From Tubiluchus corallicola (Eukaryota; Priapulida; Priapulimorpha; Priapulimorphida; Tubiluchidae): a stretch of DNA of 64,000 nucleotides. The translations under genes were made by a program, and so were the position numbers. Shown here one piece after another: positions 62,403 through 64,000 of this stretch. Position 1 is the stretch's first letter. Each line of letters begins with the position of its first letter. The stretch spans positions 186,001-250,000 of the forward strand of contig JAQGDQ010000118.1 in assembly GCA_030141605.1 (NCBI GenBank), written 5' to 3'. Below the pieces are notes generated by a model, which made no database searches, was not told the origin of the DNA, and saw only the letters and a program-made list of their open reading frames with translations.

Positions 62403-62916
62403 CATATTCATATATGCATAATGTACGTAATTATAGATACATATTATATTATCCATTTATTAAGTTAACACTGCACAATTTCTCTTATAGCGTTGACTTG
62501 ATGTGTCTTCATGAGATGATGATTTACAAATTTTGTATGTTACAGTTCTGTATGTACATGGACACACTGGCATTGCATATAAAAATCCAATGTAACGTAT
62601 TTATATCACACTTGCTCATAGCGTTTTTTAAATCATGTAAATTGGGCGTATACACTATGCAGCCTCATATGCAAACAAACCAAATTAATTACAAATTATG
62701 TGACAATTGACCAGAACACGTGGCCACGAGCCCAATTAACGCAAAGAAAGGCAAAACCATGCCGTTGTGTATTGTACGATCACGTTCTTCAAACAGTAAA
62801 GTTGACGTAAATAAGCAGAAACCCGCCCACTTGAGAAATAATCCGGTTCACAGCAACGCAATGAAATGAACGCGTAAAGCTCTTAATTTATTATTCCATC
62901 AAATTATTAAGAAGTT

Positions 62917-62997
62917 TGGAGAGCGAGCGAGAGAGAGAGAGAAACAGGAGAGAGGGGAGGGAGAGAAAAAGAGGGGGGGGGAAGGAAAGGGGAGAGT
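62917..62997. repeat. Purine-rich (GA/G) tract
   Basis: Plus-strand purine tract beginning with gagcgagcga and (GA)n and passing through a G9 run. A few non-purine bases interrupt it. Confidence 0.9.
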
Positions 62998-64000
62998 TGA
63001 CAAATGCATAAATGAGATCCTTAATCACGAAAATTTAGTATTAATTTATTTGGTGAAAAACAACAAAGTCATACAAATATATGTTTCTCTCTGCTTCCAA
63101 TTTTGAATAATACGAAAAATAACAAGTGCTTTACACAAATTCCACAACGGCGACGTCCTCAGAAGGCAGGAATCCTGACATTCATTGATTTCGTTATAAA
63201 ATTACACACCAAATTTTGTTTAAACTATGATAAACTGAAAAGAATGGTTACACTGTAGACTTTCGAAGTAAGCCAAACACTGCAAACTATAATACTGGTG
63301 TTATAAACAACAAAATTATTCTTCACTTATTACGCTGATACAACACAAATACTTCGAACTAAGATAATGTACTGATAAACATAATGTATAATTAGTAAAT
63401 GTGTAAATTTGTCACTGATTTTCAGCATTAAACCAAAAGTTAACATCAATTTTTCTTTGTTTGAAAGTAAATAAAATGCATCACAAAGTTGAAGCAACAG
63501 TGGTCCAAACGAGACTTTCTAATTTAAAATCGTTCCATAATGATAATTCCAGCGTTTAATGATTGATCACAAACTGATTAAAAATTCAAACAAGCTTTAA
63601 TCCTGTACTGCATTGTAAATGGCTAGCAGAAGAAAGTATTATGACAGCATGTGACCTCAATGCTTTTGACAATCACTACTTCACTTGTTGACAGCTCTAC
63701 CAAAGATCAACATCTACCTAGCCAACTTTGCAACGCCATTATTATACAAAGTGATCTCACTAATGCCAGACGTATCATCATCGTCATCGTTTCCTAACCT
63801 AATACGGCTTATATAGCGCGAGACAAGGGCATCCTTAGGCTTGTACGCGTGGCTAGCTCAGATTGACAATCGATACGTGTATAAGCAGTGAGAAATAGCT
63901 CCCAAATGCTTTCACTGTACGTTCACGCGCTACACAAATACTACTGGATGGTGGGCTTCCTCATAAACAACTGATGAAGCCACCAGCACGTGCTGCACTA

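Larger units (their letters stand above)
57456..64000 (-). other. AUTS2-like intron upstream of exon A (5' exon outside window)
   Basis: Exon A begins with a splice acceptor, so the preceding exon lies above 57,456 and no candidate donor with coding sequence was found before 64,000. The span carries a LINE relic (59.8-60.6 kb), a minisatellite (61.4-61.6 kb), a fold-back element (62.08-62.40 kb) and a purine-rich tract (62.92-63.0 kb). The parts 57.5-59.7 kb and 63.0-64.0 kb are AT-rich with no supported gene. Confidence 0.55.

Noticed and set aside
62345-62710. 121-codon plus-strand ORF, the longest in the window
   Set aside because: It starts inside the right arm of the fold-back element and is AT-driven (Tyr/Phe/Ile/Met-rich). 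There is no domain and no splice or polyA support.

Overview
This window is AT-rich animal (metazoan) DNA, almost all of it intronic. Long intergenic-looking AT stretches, GT-AG introns, LINE and SINE debris, microsatellites and minisatellites all say eukaryote. A short (CCCTAA)n tract near 39.4 kb fits a TTAGGG-telomere lineage. I think it is a marine invertebrate bilaterian (lophotrochozoan or invertebrate deuterostome), but the species cannot be fixed from this sequence.

Minus-strand gene: three coding exons, all phase 0-0 and with good splice sites, lie at 57,294-57,455, 51,838-51,873 and 45,907-45,942 (transcription runs toward lower coordinates). Together they encode a Ser/Asn-rich segment followed by two 12-residue mini-exons. 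The joined peptide aligns without gaps to the segment of vertebrate AUTS2 that I recall as SSRERLSD, then a 12-residue stretch ending GTGYF, then CDSDSDQEEKAS. I therefore call this an AUTS2/FBRSL1/FBRS-family (fly tay bridge) gene. The rest of the window (1-45.9 kb and 57.5-64 kb) would be its large introns. No further exons of it were recognised.

Plus-strand gene: interleaved with the AUTS2-like gene is a small multi-exon gene on the opposite strand, with exons at 44,268-44,292, 44,990-45,042 and 47,094-47,238. Reading frame and intron phase are continuous across all three. It encodes the first ~74 residues of a basic protein I do not recognise. A perfect RFX X-box palindrome sits about 95 bp before its ATG, which suggests a ciliary or ciliogenesis-regulated gene. 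One AUTS2-like mini-exon lies inside its second intron.

Non-coding layout: AT-rich intron fills 1-44 kb, with candidate enhancer blocks (notably a cluster of TAATCC/GGATTA sites at 8.5-9.35 kb), an inverted tRNA-SINE pair (18.0-18.3 kb), a degraded coiled-coil-like reading frame (19.75-20.16 kb), a small TIR element (20.76-21.02 kb), retroelement 3' ends (33.1 and 42.2 kb) and an interstitial telomeric tract (39.4 kb). Between exons two and three of the AUTS2-like gene lie three unusually CpG-rich, TAAT-rich blocks (46.1-46.9, 48.4-48.9, 49.8-50.2 kb), the best candidates for conserved regulatory elements. The 53-64 kb part is repeat-rich: GA tract, (TA)n, a cryptic ~40-bp repeat array, a minus-strand LINE reverse-transcriptase relic, a 34-39-bp minisatellite and a fold-back element whose loop is a (TCATA)n satellite.
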